In this document: positions 1 through 13,518 of the stretch, piece by piece
Position numbering within the stretch: the stretch's first letter is position 1
Layout: each line of letters starts with the position of its first letter
Origin: Dugong dugon
Taxonomy: Eukaryota; Chordata; Mammalia; Sirenia; Dugongidae
Direction of reading: 5' to 3'
DNA: 64,000 nt
Assembly: GCA_030035585.1 (NCBI GenBank)
Contig: CM057464.1
Coordinates: 30,707,465-30,771,464, forward strand
Notes under the pieces: generated by a model
The model's input: the letters and a program-made list of their open reading frames with translations, nothing else
What the model was told of the DNA's origin: nothing
Databases searched by the model: none
Position numbers and translations under genes: made by a program

Positions 1-549
1 TTTTCTTTTTTCTTTCTAATTTTTATTTATTCATTTTATTTCTTTTCTTATCCTTTTTGTTTTTCTGTATTTCATAGTCTCTCATCTCTCCACTCCAATG
101 GCAAGCACTTCTAGCACACCTTCTTTTTGTTTCTACGTTTTTGGTTCCTGTTCCTCTCTCCTCTCTCCCATACCCAGCTTAGCTCCACACATCACATCTC
201 TCCCCTCCATCCTGCCTACCTTCACCGTGCAATTAACATCACACCACCAAGCAGCACAGGCAAGGCCTAGTGGAACCTGCCCTGCAGTGATTACTGACAT
301 GCCCTCTGTGGCTATGGTAAGTGCAACAAAAAACCCATCCCAGCAACTACTCTTTAGCTAGACCTGCCCTGCTGTACAATATCTGAGCGACTGACCCTGC
401 CAACTGCAAAAGGAGACAAAAAGCATCGAGCCCACAGACGAGCAAACAACAAAGAACACACAGCCCGCCTGCTCAGACATAGACAAATTAAAAAAAGAAA
501 GACAAAACAAACAAATCTACAATCAATAAACGAGAAAAATAACTACTGA

Positions 550-1603
550 ATGCCCAGAAGACAACAGACAATATCAAAACATTTACAAAAACAGGACAGG
601 ATGGTTCTAGTAAGCTTCCAAAATAAAACACCAGATGACTTTCCAGTAGAAGAAAAGGCACTCAAACTACCTGATAGGGCGTTCAAATCTCTGCTACTCA
701 AAATTATTCAAGAGTTGAAACAAAAAGCAGAGAAAAATGACCAAAAAAAAAAAAAAAAAAATAGACAAATTCATGGAAAATACAGACAAAAAAAAAAAAT
801 GGAGGAATTCAGGAAAATAATGCAGGAATAAAATGTCAAAATAAATTCACAACAAGAAATTATACAAAAACAACAATTAGAAATCCAAAAGATAAAGAAC
901 AAGATTTCAGAGATGGACAGAGACATAGAAGGGCTGAGGAACAGATTTGAGGCTGTGGAAGACAGGATCAGCGGAATTGAAAACAAACACTTGGATACAA
1001 ATCTGAGGAAAAATCAGAAAAAAGAACAAATAAAAATGAAGAGACCCTGAGAATTATGTGGGATACAATCAAAAGCAAAAATTTACAAGTGATTGGAGAT
1101 CCAGAACAGAGAGAGAAAACAGAAAACACAAACAGGCTCATTGAAGAATAGCTGAGAGAAAACTTCCCCAATATCATGAAAGATGAAAAGCTGGCCATCC
1201 AAGAAGCTCAACGAACCTCATATAGGATAGACTCCTAAAGAAAATCACCAAGGCATATCATAATCACACTCACCAAAACCAAAAACAAAGAATCATGAGA
1301 GCAGCTCATGAAAAACAAGAAGTCACATAAAGAGGAGAAACAATAAGACTAAGCTCAGATTATTTGGCAGAAACCATGCAGGCAAGAAGGCAATGGGATG
1401 ACATATACAAAACATTGAAAGAAAAAAATTCCCAGCCAAGAATAATATATCCTGCAAAACTCTCGTTCAAATATGATGGTGAAATTAGGACATTTCCAGA
1501 AAAAGAGAAATTGAGGGAATATGTAAAAACCCAACCAAACTTACAAGACTTATTAAAGGGAGTCCTTCAATCTGAGAACAAAGAACTTCACCTCACAGGC
1601 TGA
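550..1603 (+). pseudogene. L1 ORF1 remnant (copy 1)
   Basis: This remnant of the L1 ORF1 RNA-binding chaperone starts at an ATG at 550 with the same N-terminus (MPRRQQTISKHL) as the intact ORF1 at 61813. The frame is lost after about 90 codons near 831, just beyond expanded poly-A runs at 739-760 and 787-799 that probably caused slippage. The C-terminal domain is readable again at 1364-1603 (ARRQWDDIYK, then PAKLSF). Several stops lie between these parts, so no full protein is possible. Confidence 0.85.
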
Positions 1604-2032
1604 ATCTAGGATGCAGGATTGTACCAGCCAGATACCAATCTAGGAAATGCACTCTTGAGGACTATCCAAAACCAAAAGAAATACAACAGAGAATCAGAGA
1701 AATTAATCTGTAAATGACAAAAACATCAGAACAATTAAAGAAGGAATAAATGGTGCATGTATAGAACCTTCTAATGGAGAGGAAGTCAAGGTGATACTAA
1801 GTGATAATAGACTGCTTCAAACTTAGAAAGATAAGGATAAATTTCACGGTAACCACAAAGAAAGTTAACAAAATACTCATAAAAATAAAGAGGAAAAACA
1901 TAAAGTCTCAGTAAAAACAAAATCTACAAAAACAAAAGAAATGAAAAAAAAAAATCCAAAAACAAAAGGAACTCAGCACAGGAGAGTAAGAAGAACAAAA
2001 AAAGTCAACACCACCAAAAAAAAAACTAGAAA

Positions 2033-5000
2033 ATGACGGCAATAAACTCACATCTATCAATAATTACACTGAATGTAAATGGACTCAATGCACCCATAAA
2101 GAGATGGAGAGTGACAGAATGGATAAGAAAACAGAATCCATCAATATGCTGTCTACAAGGGACACACCTTAGAAACAAAAATGTGAATTTATTAAAAGTC
2201 AAAGGTTGGAAAAAAATATATCAAGCTAACAACTACCAAAAAAGAGCAGGAGTGACAATTCTAATCTCAGATAAAATAGACTTTAAAACAAAATCCACTG
2301 TAAAAGACAAAGAAGGACACTATAATGATTAAGGGGAAGATCCATCATGAAGACATAACCATAATAAACATCTACGCACCCAATGAATGACAGGGCTTCA
2401 AAATACATAAAACAAACTCTAACAACACTGAAAAGAGAAATTGACAGTTCCACGAGAATAGCAGGAGACTTCAACACACCACTCTTGGTAAAGGACAGAA
2501 CATCTAAAAAGAAACTCAGCAAAAATACAGAAGAACTAAAGGGCACAGGCAGACAACTTGACCTCATAGACATATAGAGAACACTACATCCAACAACTGC
2601 ACAGCACACGTTCTTTTCCAATGCACATGGAACGTTCTCCAGAATAGACCACATCTTAGGCCACAGAGAAATTCTCAACAAGATCCAAAACATTGAGAGA
2701 ATACAAAGTATCTTCTCTGACCACAATGCCATCAAGGTAGAAATTAATGACAGAAAGAGCAAGGAAAAAAAATCAATTACTTGGAAACTGAATAATACCC
2801 TGCTTACACTTCACTGGGTAATAGAATAAATCATAGATGGAATCAAAAAATTCCTAGAATCAAATGAGAATGAAAACACCTCATACTAAAACCTTTGGGA
2901 CACAGCAAAGGCAGTCCTCAGAGGACAATTTACAGCAACAGATGCACACATCAAAAAAGAAGAAAGGGACAAAATCAAAACATTAACTACACAACTCAAA
3001 CAAATAGAAAGACGAGTGAAAAAAGCCCACAGCCATCACAAGAAAGGAAATATAAAGATCAGAGCAGAAATAAATGAAACAGAGAATAGGAAAACAATAG
3101 AAAGAATCAACAAAACCAAAAGTTGGTTCTTGAAAGAATCAACAAAATCGACAAACCACCGGACAGACTGACAAAAGAAAAATATGAGAGTATGCAAATA
3201 TCCCAAATAAGAAATGAAATGGGTGAGATTACAACCTACCCAACTGAAATAAAAAGGATCATGACAGAATATTATGAAAAACTATACTCCAACAAATTCG
3301 AAAACTTAGAAGAAATGGATAAATTTCTAGAAACACACTACCTACCCAAACTACAAGAAAGTGATGTTGAAAAGCTGAACAGACCCATAACAAGAGTAGA
3401 GACTGAAAATGTAATAAAAAAAAAAAAAACTCCCAACAAAAAAATGTCCTGGCCCAGATGGCTTCAGTGAAGAATTCTTCAAAACATTCAGAGGAGAGCT
3501 TGTACCGGTACTACTCAAACTATTTCAGAATTTTGAAAAGGAAGCAACACTTCCTAATTCATTCTATGAAGCAAGCATAACCCTGATACCAAAACCAGGC
3601 AAAGATGCCACAAAAAAAGAAAATTACAGACCAATATCTCTCATGAATATAGATGCAAAAATTCTCAACAAAATTCTAGCCAATAGAATTCAGCATCATA
3701 TCAAACAAATAATACACCACGACCAAGTAGGATTCATACCAGGTATACAAGGATGGTTCAACATTAGAAATTGAATCAAAGTAATCCACCACATAAATAA
3801 AAGGAAAGAAAAGAATCACATGATCATCTCAACTGATGCATAAAAGGCATTTGACAGAGTCCAACACCCATTCCTGATAAAAATTCTCAATAAAATAGGT
3901 ATAGAAGGGAAATTTCTCAACATAATAAAGGGCATCTATGCAAAACCAACAGCCAACATCATTCTTAATGGAGAGAGGCTGAAAACATTCCCCTTGAGAA
4001 CAGGAACAAGACAAGGATGCCCTTTATCCCCATTTCTATTTAACATAGTTCTGGAAGATCTAGCTAGAGCAATAAAGCAAGAAAAAGAAATAAAGGGCAT
4101 CCAAACTGGTAATGAAGAAGTTACACTGTACTTGTTTGCAGATGTTATGATACTATACATAGAAAACCCTAAAGACTCTAGAAGAAATCTACTGGAACTA
4201 ATGGAAAGATTCAGCAGAGTGGCAGGATACAAGATAAACATAAAAAAAATCAGTTGGATTCCTATACACCAATAAAGAGAACGATGAAAAGGAAATCAGG
4301 AAAACAATACCATTTATAATACCCCTAAAAAAATAAAAGACTTAGGAATAAATCTAACCAGGGATGTAAAAGATCTATACAAAGAAAACTACAAACCACT
4401 ACTGCAAGAAGCCCAAAGGGTCTCGGGAAACATGTAGCTCAATTGGTGTGACACAGCTTATAAGGACAATGCTCTACATTCTACCTTGGTGAGTCCAGTA
4501 CAGCTAGATGGTGCCTGGCTACCACCACTGACTGTTCTGACCAGGATCACAACAGAGAGTTCTGAACAGAGCTGGAGAAGGATGTAGAACATAATTCTAT
4601 CTCACAAAAAAACGACCAGATTTACTGGCCTAAAGGAGACTGGAGAAACATCGACAGTATGGCCCGCAGACACCCTTTCAGCTCAGTGGTGAAGTTACGG
4701 CCGAGGTTCACTGTTCAGCCTGGGAGTGGACAGCCCCGTAAAACCAAATAAGACTAACGAGGTACCGGAGTCCAGTGACAAGGGCCAGAAGGCAGAAGGG
4801 GACAAGGAAGCTGGTGATAGGGAACCCAAGGTTGAGTAAGGATATTGTTGATGTGTTGTAAGATTGTTAAGCACTGTCATAGGGCAACATTTGTAGTAAC
4901 TGTTAAATGAGAAACTATTTTGTTCTGTAAGCCTTCATCTTAAGTGAGAATAACAGCACAATTGAAAGAACATAGTCAATGTCACTGAACTGTGCATGTA

Positions 5001-6612
5001 GAAATTTTTGAAATGGTGTATCTTTGGCTATATGTATTTTCACCAAAAAAAAAAAAAAAAAAGGTTGAGAAGTTAGAGGGTTAATACGTTGTGGGGTTCT
5101 TAACCAATGTCATAAAACAACATGTGCACTACTGTTTCATGAGAAACTATTTGTTCTGTAAGCCTTCACCCAAAGTAGAATAAAAAAATAAAGAAAGAAA
5201 GAAACCCAAAGGGATCTAGATAAATGGAAAACATACCATGCTCATGGATAGGTAGACTCATCATTGTGAAAATGAAAACTCTACCCTAGGCAATTTACAA
5301 ATACAATGCAATCTGGATCCAAATACTAACAACATTCTTCAAAGAGATGGAAAAACTAATCATTAACTTTATATGGAAAGGGAAGAAGCCCTGAATAAGT
5401 AAAGCACTACTGAAGAAGGATAAAGTTGGAGGACTCAAACTACCTGACCTCAGAACCTACTCTACAGCTACGGTAGTCAAAACAGCCTGGTACTGGTACA
5501 ACGACAGATACACTGACCAATGGAACAGAATTGAGAACCCAGATGTAAATCATCCACCTATGGTCACCTGATCTTCGACAAGGGCCCAAAATCCATCAAA
5601 TGGGGAAAAGACAGTCTTTTTATCAAGCAGTGCTGGCAAAACTGGATATCCATCTGCAAAAAATGAAAATGGACCCATATCTCACACCATATACAAGAAC
5701 TAATTCAAAATGGATCAAAGACCTAAATAAATATAAAGCCAAAATTTATAAAGTTTATAAAAGAAAAAATGGAACAAATGCTATAGACCCTAATACACAG
5801 CATTAAGAGGACAGAAACTATAATGTCAACACACAAACCCTAGAAGATAAGCCAGATAATTGGGATCTTCTAAAAATCAATCACCTATGCTCTTCAAAAG
5901 ACTTCACCAAAAGAGTAAAAAGAGTACCTACAGACTGGGAAAAAATTTGTGTACAGTACAAATCAGACAAAAGTCTAATCTCCATAATCTACAAGAAAAT
6001 CCAACACCTCTACAACAAAAAGACATATAATCCAAGTAAAAAATGGGCAAAGGAAATGAACAGACACTTCACCAAAGAAGACATTCCAGTGGCCAACAGA
6101 CACTTGAGGAAATGCTCGCGTTCACCAGCCATTAGAGAAATGCAAATGAAAACCACAATGAGATACCATCTCACCCTGGAATTAGTGGCAAGAATCAAAA
6201 ACACTGGAAATAACAAATGTTGGAGAGGCTGTAGAGAAATCAGAACTCTTATGCACTGCTGGTGGGAATGCAAAATGATACAATCATTTTGAAAAATGAT
6301 ATAGCTCTTCCTTAGAAAGCTAGAAAGAGAAATACCATACAATCCAGCAATCCCACTCCTAGGAATATATCCTAGAGAAATAAGAGCTGTCACAAGAATA
6401 GGCATATGTACACCCATGTTCATGGCAGCATTGTTCACAATAGCAAAAAATGGAAACAACCTACATTCCCATCAACAGATGAATGGATAAACAAACTGGT
6501 ACATACATACAATGAAGTATTATGCAACGATGAAGAACAGTGATGAATCTGTGAAGCATCTCATAACATGGATGAAACTGGAGGACATTATGCTGAGTGA
6601 AATAAGTCAATA
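2033..6612 (+). pseudogene. L1 ORF2 remnant (endonuclease-reverse transcriptase, copy 1)
   Basis: This is the broken ORF2. The endonuclease start at 2033 reads LNVNGLN and then LQGTHL, so the catalytic glutamate seen in the intact copy (LQETHL) is glycine here. The frame is lost near 2332. The SDHNAIKV endonuclease end is readable near 2716-2740. Reverse-transcriptase fragments follow at 3123-3470 and 3994-4275, where the expected FADD catalytic motif reads FADV. A 779-bp L1 fragment interrupts the frame at 4421-5199. The C-terminal part runs from about 5214 to a stop near 6612. Confidence 0.85.
4421..5199 (+). mobile_element. 5'-truncated L1 3'-UTR fragment inserted in L1 copy 1
   Basis: A 779-bp insertion of L1 3'-UTR sequence in the same orientation as its host, closely resembling 6890-7829. 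The flanks carry a near-perfect target-site duplication: agaagcccaaaggg at 4407-4420 and agaaacccaaaggg at 5200-5213. Relative to 6890-7120 it lacks about 155 bp, and the break falls in a shared tgagt (near 4488), which suggests a microhomology deletion. It has two successive tails, each ending in an A-rich run (5044-5062 and about 5180-5199). Confidence 0.85.
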
Positions 6613-7849
6613 AGAAAAAGACAAAGTATGCCACCTCTACTATAAAAACTCATGAAAAAGTATACACACAAAAAGAAACAATCTTTGTTGGTTAGAAGGG
6701 ATGGGAGGGGTGGGAGGGGGAAACCAAATAGACAATAGGTAAGTGGTAACTTTGGTGGAGGGTAAGACAATACACAGTGCTGGGGAAGCCAGCACATCTT
6801 GTACAAGGAAAGGGCAAGGAAGGTCCATAGACACATCCAAACTCCCTGAGGGACTGAATTGATGGGCAGAGGGCTGTGGGGACCATGGTCTTAGGGAACA
6901 TCTAGCTCAACTGGCATAACACAGTTTATAAAGAAAATGTTCTACATTCTACCTTGGTGAGTAGCATCTGGGATCTTAAAAGCCTGTGAGCAGCCATCTA
7001 AGATACTCCACTGGTCTCATCCCTTCGGGAGCAAGGGAGAATGAAGAGAACAGGATACAAGGAAAAGATTAGTCCAAAGGACTAATGGTCCACAGCTACC
7101 AAGGCCTCTACCGGACTGAGTCCAGTACTGCTAGATGTTGCCCAGCTACCACCGCTGACTGCTCTGACCAGGATCACAACAGAGGGTTCTGGACAGAGCT
7201 GGGGAAGGATGTAGAACAAAATTCTAACTCACAAAAAAAAAAAGACCAGATTTACTGGCCTAAAGGAGACTGGAGAAACATCGAGAGTATGGCCCCCAGA
7301 TACCCTTTTAGCTCAGTGGTGAAGTCACTTCTGAGGTTCACTGTTCAGCCGGGGATTGGACAGCAGCATAAAACAAAATGGGACTAATGAGGCACAGCAG
7401 TCCAGGGGCAAGAACTAGTAGGCAGAAGGGGACAGGAAAGCTGGTGATAGGGAACCCAAGTTTGAGTAAGGACAGTATTGATATGTAGTTGGGTTGTTAA
7501 CCTTTGTCATAGGGCAACATGTGTACTACCTGTTTAAAGAGAAACTCTTTTCTTCTGTAAACCTTCATCTAAAGTGAGAATAGCAGCAGAACTGGAAGAA
7601 TGTAATCGATGTCACTGAATTGTGCATGTAGAAATGTTTGAAATGGTGTATCATTGGCTGTGTATATTTTCAGCAATTAAAAAAAGAAGGTGGAGAAAGG
7701 AGAGGGTTGACATGTAGTGAGGTTGTTAACTAATGTCATAAAACAATATGTGTATTGACCATTTAATGAGAAACTATTTGCTCTGTAAACCTTCACCTAA
7801 AGTACAATTAAAGGAAAAAAAAAAAAAAACCTTTAAAAATTAATATATA

Positions 7850-9995
7850 AATAAATCTGAAACCTTTATCACACAATAAACAAATGTTAATTTGGGATGT
7901 TTCATAGAAATGTAAAAGCTGAAATTATACAATTTGTAGAAGAAAACTTAGAAAAACTTCTTAATGACTTCTTAGTAGCCATAGATTCCTTAGGGAAGAT
8001 ACAAAAATAAAAAAATAACTAAGCATAAAATGAAACATCGAAAAACTGGACTTCATGAGATACCACTAAAAATCAAAAAGTCAAGTCACAAAATGAGAGA
8101 AAATATTCAAAATGCATATATTTAACAAAAAAATTATATTCAACTGTATGAGACCACTACTATAAAACCTCATGAAAAGTTTTACACACAAAAAGAAACA
8201 ATCTGATCATTAAGCGGGACGGGAGGGGTGGGGATGGAAAAATACTAAATAGATAATGGATAAGTGGTAACTTTGGTGAAGGGTGGGACGGTGTAGAGTA
8301 CTGGGGAAGCCAGCACAGCTTGTACAAGGCGGGGTCATGGAAGCTCCATGGATACACCCAAACTCCTGAGGGACCGAATTGCTGGGCTGAGGGCTGTGTG
8401 GACCGTGGTCTCAGGGAACATCCAGCTCAATTGGCATAACAGTTTATAAAGAAAATGTTTGACATTCTACTTCAGTGAGTAGCATCTGGGAGTCTTGAAA
8501 TTTTGTGAGTGGTCATCTAAGATACTCACCCCATCTGGAGCAAGGAAGAATGAAGAAAACGAAAGACATGCGGGAGAGATTGGTCCAAGGGACCAGTGGA
8601 CCACAACTGCCCTGGCCTCCACCAGACTGAGTCTAGCGGAAATAGACAGTGCCTGGCTACCACCAATGACTGTTCTGACAGAGATCTCAATAGAGAGTCC
8701 TGGACAGAACTGGAAAAAAAATGTAGAACAAAAGTCTTATTCAGAAAAAAAGAACAGACTTACTGGCCTCACAGAGATTGGAGAAACCCCGAAGAGTATG
8801 GCCCATGGAAACCCTTTTACTTCAGTAATGAAGTTACTCCTGAGGTTCACCCTTCAGCCAAGGATTGGACAGGCGTATAAAACAAAATGAGATTAAAGGG
8901 GCGCAGCAGCCCAGGGGCAAGGACTAGAAGGCAGGAGAGGACAGGAAAACTGGTAATAGCGAACGCAAAGGTCGAGAAGGGAGAGTGTTGACATTTCTTG
9001 AGGTTGTTAACCAATGTCATAAAACAATATGTGTACTAACTGTTTAATGAGAAGCTAGTTTGTTTTGTAAACCTTCATCTAAATTACAATTAAAAAAATA
9101 TATATTCAGAATATATATGCTCTTCAATGAATCAATAAAAAAGGCAAGCACCACCCTGAAAAAAAAGGCAGAAGTCTAGTACAGGCACTTCACAAAAGAA
9201 GGCCTATGGCTGGCCAATAAACACATGAAAAAGTGTTCAATATCATTAATCATCAGGGAAATTAAAACTAGAATGTGATACTATTTTTCACCCCTAGAAT
9301 AGCTTAATTAAAAAGACAAAAAAGAGCAAATATTTTTCAGGATCTGGGATAACTAGAAATCTCATACTTTTCTCGCAGATGTGTAAAATGGCACAACCAT
9401 TTCTGAAAACTCTGTCAGTTTCTTATAAAATTAAACATGCCTGTCAATTTTATTCCTAAGTTCTTTTTCCCAAAGGAAATGAAAATATGCTCCCAAAAGA
9501 CTTGAAAAAGATTGTTCATAACAGCTTTATTCATAAAGCCAAAACTATAAACAATACAAACCTCCTATCAACAGAAGGATAAATAAATTGTGGAATAGTC
9601 ATATCATGGAATAATAAACCATGGGTAATACTAAACTATATTCAAGGAATTAAGAATCATCTACTGATGCATATAACAGCATGGATGAATCTCAATATCA
9701 TTACGTTAATTGAAAGAAGCCAGGAAACATATGAGTATATACTACATGTTTCAATTTTGCTAGTAGTCCAAAAACAAGTGAAACTAATCTGTGGCAATAG
9801 AAGTCAAAACAATGGTTGCCATAGGGAGTGGAATTGACTACAAGGAAACACTGGGCAATTTACTCAGGTGTTGGAAGCAGTCTATGTCTTGATTAAGAAG
9901 GTGGTTACAAAGTTCATTTATCAAAATTTATCAAATTATACACTTAAGATTGGTGCATTTCACTTCTGTAACTTTTACCTCAATACAAAAAAAAA
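7850..9995 (+). mobile_element. Ancient L1 (L1MA-like) 3' part, split
   Basis: Strongly diverged ORF2 C-terminal and 3'-UTR sequence of an old mammalian L1, present at about 7850-8143 and again from about 9100. It ends in a tail whose last bases (ttttacctcaataca followed by an A-run near 9995) resemble L1MA 3' ends. It is interrupted by the young L1 fragment at 8144-9095. Its upstream half may lie beyond the left edge if L1 copy 1 also inserted into it. The subfamily assignment is from memory. Confidence 0.65.
8144..9095 (+). mobile_element. 5'-truncated young L1 (3' end only)
   Basis: About 950 bp similar to the last ORF2 codons and 3' UTR of L1 copies 1 and 2, including the 'scaagaccagcac-like' region before 8360 and the single-module tail ending with acaattaaaaa. 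The likely target-site duplication is aaattatattcaa (8131-8143) against aaaatatatattcag (about 9096-9109). It is a typical 5'-truncated insertion. It carries only one tail module, unlike copy 1. Confidence 0.75.
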
Positions 9996-11180
9996 AAAAA
10001 ATCATTCACTTGTAAGCCAAATGAGTGCATTTTTTTAGAGTTGAAGGACTTGGAGGATTTAGGAAGTGAGAGGAGAGGGGGCCTAGGGAGGGAAGAAAAG
10101 GACTCTGACAAGAAAGGAAAGGGCCCAAAGAGAGAACTCATTGGAGTGGTAGGCACCACTTTGCAGTTTTCTAGATTAACCCTGTTGAGAAGTCAACAAT
10201 AATTAATTTACTTTATTTCATATTTTCATGATTATTTTGGAACTACATAGAATCTAAGTAATGTTCAGTGACTACCTTCCCTAGTAGTATTTAGTGATTG
10301 GAAAATCAAAATATATCTGTGCTTGAGGAATAGCAATTGTAAAGCTCTGAAGCCAAGCGAAGCTTAGAGGAAGTCTCTGCATTTCCAAATGCCCCACTGA
10401 CCATTTTTAGGTGGAGGGCCATGTACAGAGCTCAGCATCTTGAGTCTCTCACTGGGCAGAGAACAAGGATTATATAAGTATTCAGGTGTTTCATGCGCCA
10501 CGGGTTTCACATGCACAACAGTGGAGGATTATTTTTGCAAGGTATCAGCCTATATTAAGGCACATATGCGTTTATATTGTTTTTGGCATAGAGGGGCCCT
10601 TTTTACTAGATTTTGTCAACCATATTTCTTTTCTGAACAGAGGCTGCATACAACAATTGGATGAACAATTTTGCAAAATATCTCAGAGGGACTCTCTTGA
10701 GGCCAAGCCTGTATGAGATCACAGTATGAGAATGGGACTTGGCTGGGCTTTTATTTCAGTAAGTGATCTCATTCACTTAAAGCACTAATCATTTTAACAG
10801 GAGAAAAGTATAGCCTTCCAAAATCACTGTAGAAAAAAAAAAAAAGAGAGAGAAAGCATGTAAAAGTGATCTTGTGGAGGTTCTCATGTGATTTCATGCT
10901 GAAAATTTTCCATTTCTACATCATCAGAATGGATATACAGTCTAATATTACTGGTGAAAGATATATTAGAAAAGTCAACTTAATGCAAACAAATAGGATT
11001 CCAGGCTGCAGAGCTGACTTATGTGGTTTGAGTTTATTACATATGACATGAAGAAAACCACTGTTCCCTTTTGGAAGTTCTTCCATCATTAGACATATAA
11101 CATCTGCATGAATATAATTTGCAGATGAAAGAGATTGCAATATGCTTTATAGCAGGTGTGATACTAGTGACTGGATCTTC
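9996..11180. other. No gene or identified repeat
   Basis: I see no convincing coding region here. Short open frames near 10440-10716 overlap each other in two frames and show no recognisable motif. A poly-A run followed by a GA-rich run lies at about 10833-10857. Confidence 0.5.
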
Positions 11181-11383
11181 AAAACCAAAATCCCATTGCT
11201 GTCAAGCAGATTCTGACTCATGGTAATCCTGTGTGTTGCAGAGTAGTACTGTGTTCCAAAGGGATTTCAAGGTTATGATCTTTCAGAGGCAGATCATCAG
11301 GTCTTGCTTTCAAGGTGCCTCTGAGTGGATTCTGAGTGGTTAGTAGGTGAGCATTTAACTGTTTGCACCACCCAGGGACTCCT
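11181..11383 (-). repeat. AfroSINE, older copy
   Basis: Reads on the minus strand. The RTE-like tail (complement of tgactcatggtaatcc) comes first, followed by a middle segment and a tRNA-like head ending ccacccagggactcct. It is heavily diverged. Confidence 0.75.
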
Positions 11384-11397
11384 AAATGACTGAGCCT

Positions 11398-11567
11398 AAA
11401 AAAAAAAAACCCATTGACCCTATAGGACAGAGTAGAACTACTCCATAGGTTTTCCTACGCTGTAATTCTTTACAGAAGCAGACTGCCACATCTTTCTCCC
11501 ACGGGTTTGAGCTGCCAACCTTTCTGTTAGCAGCTGAACGCTTAACCACTGTGCCACCAGGGATCCT
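11398..11567 (-). repeat. AfroSINE
   Basis: Minus-strand SINE with an A-rich end at 11398-11410, the segment tataggacagagtagaac and the tRNA-like head ending gtgccaccagggatcct. The likely target-site duplication is gactgagccta (11388-11398) against gactaggccta (11572-11582). Confidence 0.85.
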
Positions 11568-13316
11568 ATAAGACTAGGCCTACTAGATGAAAAGTATCTG
11601 GGTGAAAACTGGAAATTTCAACATGGCTACCTCTGCTGTGTATCCTGATTTTATTTTGTTTCTATATTCAGGTTAACTAAGTAGACCTCCAAATAGAACT
11701 CTTTTCTTTATATTTGCCATCTCCCCAACTTGAAGTCTGTCCCTTTGCTCATTTCAGGTTACTCACAGTGGAAAAAGTTTTGCTCTATATATGTAGGAAG
11801 CATTTTTAAATAACACATACTATAGGGAGTAAGATTATTTACAGCTAAACCTAACAAGTCTGGAAAGCACATTAAACCCAGAAACAAAGTTAGCCTAGCT
11901 CTGTTTTCCATCAGTTAATGCATCAGGAACGGATTCAAGTTAAGTGCATGGAATGGTTGTATTTTAAATAAAAATACATTTGTACTGGGGAAAAATGGGT
12001 TGAAGGATGATTAGCATTTCTTTAATTGCACATGTGGCAATCACAATTAATGAATTTTCTGGATGGAATGCCAGGTAATACAACCCATCGTGTGAGCTGT
12101 CAAGTAGCACAAGACTGGGGCCTTTCTTTGAGGTGCTCACAGTCAGTGGCTTCCGTGGATTTGTAGTTTAGATTAATGTTGAGCTTCTCTCAGTTTCTAT
12201 GATCAGTCTTCTGACAGATCTATGCCTCTACTCCTCAGCACACTCACTATGGTGGAGGGAGCCTCCTGCAAGAATCTCACACCCAGAACCTGTCGTCAGA
12301 GCCAACACAATTAAACCATGTCAGAACCTCCTCACAAGGTATTTCCACCCTACAGAATTTCAGTCACCGAAGTCATGATTGATATTCACCAACAGAATAG
12401 AAAACTTCTAAGGCAAATCTTCTTGGAAGGTTGTGGCCAGTTTAGTCTGCCATTACTCAAATATGTTATCTTTTCTCATTGTCCAAGATCTGAGCTTTCT
12501 ACTCATTTATTATCTATATTTTTAGACACATACTGCTCCATGTTTTTTTTCTGTTGTTGTTTTTATTGTTTGTTTTTGCTTTTTTTTTTTTTTTTTTACC
12601 TTGGCTTTACCCCACTGCTCCATACTCACCCTCCAAGTGCATTTGGGGGCTTTTGTCAACAGTTAATCTCTTCCTAATTCATGAGCTCTTCAATTGAACA
12701 TCTCCTTCATTTCTCTATGTTAACTGGAAGTTCACTTTGCAGTGATAAACCATTTCCACTGCAGCCCTTTTATTTGGAGCGTGTTCTTTCACTAACGTTC
12801 CTTGGAGCTCAGACTTAGGAGCTGGAAATGGCGTTCTCTTGAACTCCATTCTGTCTTCTGTACTATTTCTCTTTCATGGATTAAGAATCCTGCTTCCTGG
12901 AGGCTTGTGCCAATCCGATTCATCAAACTCATTGTTATTCATGGACTTTCTGATAACTCTTGCTCATTCACTATTTTTTATTTTAGAGCCTGGTCATAGT
13001 CTTTTTCTCCTGATTAAGTTGAAACTTTCTCTTAGATGACTTCAAATTTTTCTTCGGACGTCCATGTAAGATGATAGCCTCTCAGTTTCTTTTTGTCTTC
13101 TTGTCCTGTTACATTCAACTCCACTCTGCTTCAAATTGTCAAACCCATGGCTATATGCAGGAACTTGACTTCTTTTGAGACTGTTCTAGCCCTGGAGTAA
13201 TTGTTCAGAAACTTGGTTGAGATGGACAAAAGGGAGATAATATGAGGGAAAGTTGAGGGATTGTGTGATTTTTTTAAATTTTTACCAAAAGTACATTCAA
13301 ATGCATATTTTAAAAG
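11568..13316. other. Non-coding stretch without identified gene
   Basis: No motif-bearing reading frame was seen. A strongly T-rich segment (about 12542-12598) lies inside an open frame at 12318-12677, which I take as chance. The rest looks like unique or very old repeat sequence. Confidence 0.5.
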
Positions 13317-13518
13317 GGTCCAGTGGAGAGTAAATAATGGTTAATGTGCTCTACTGTTAACCTAAAGATTGGAGATTCAAGTTTATCCAGAAGCATCTTA
13401 AAAAAAGTGATCTACTTCTGAAAAATCAGCCATTGAAAGCCCTACTGAGCACAGTTGTACTCTGACACACTTGTGATTGCCTGGAGTCAGAATTGACTTG
13501 ATGGTAATTGGATTTTGG
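13317..13518 (+). repeat. AfroSINE, old diverged copy
   Basis: A degraded tRNA-like head (taatggttaatgtgctc), a middle segment (gtgatctacttctgaaaaatc) and a tail (gtcagaattgacttgatgg) that matches the AfroSINE/RTE 3' end. Confidence 0.75.

Larger units (their letters stand above)
1..7829 (+). mobile_element. Decayed L1 LINE, 5' end outside window (copy 1)
   Basis: An L1 retrotransposon that enters from the left edge part-way through its T-rich 5' UTR; the first bases match the last 5'-UTR module of the copy at 17794. It continues through an ORF1 remnant (550-1603), an ORF2 remnant (2033-6612) and a long 3' UTR, and ends in an A-rich tail at about 7814-7829. ORF2 is interrupted by an L1 3'-UTR fragment at 4421-5199. 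Frameshifts and stops in both ORFs show it is inactive. The 3' UTR carries two successive tail modules, the first ending near 7565 and the second near 7829. Confidence 0.9.

Noticed and set aside
4421-5199. Splicing as the cause of the missing 155 bp
   Set aside because: Shifting the break within the tgagt microhomology never gives a GT...AG intron.
12318-12677. 119-codon plus-strand open frame
   Set aside because: Its C-terminal half is a translated T-rich run; no support as a gene.
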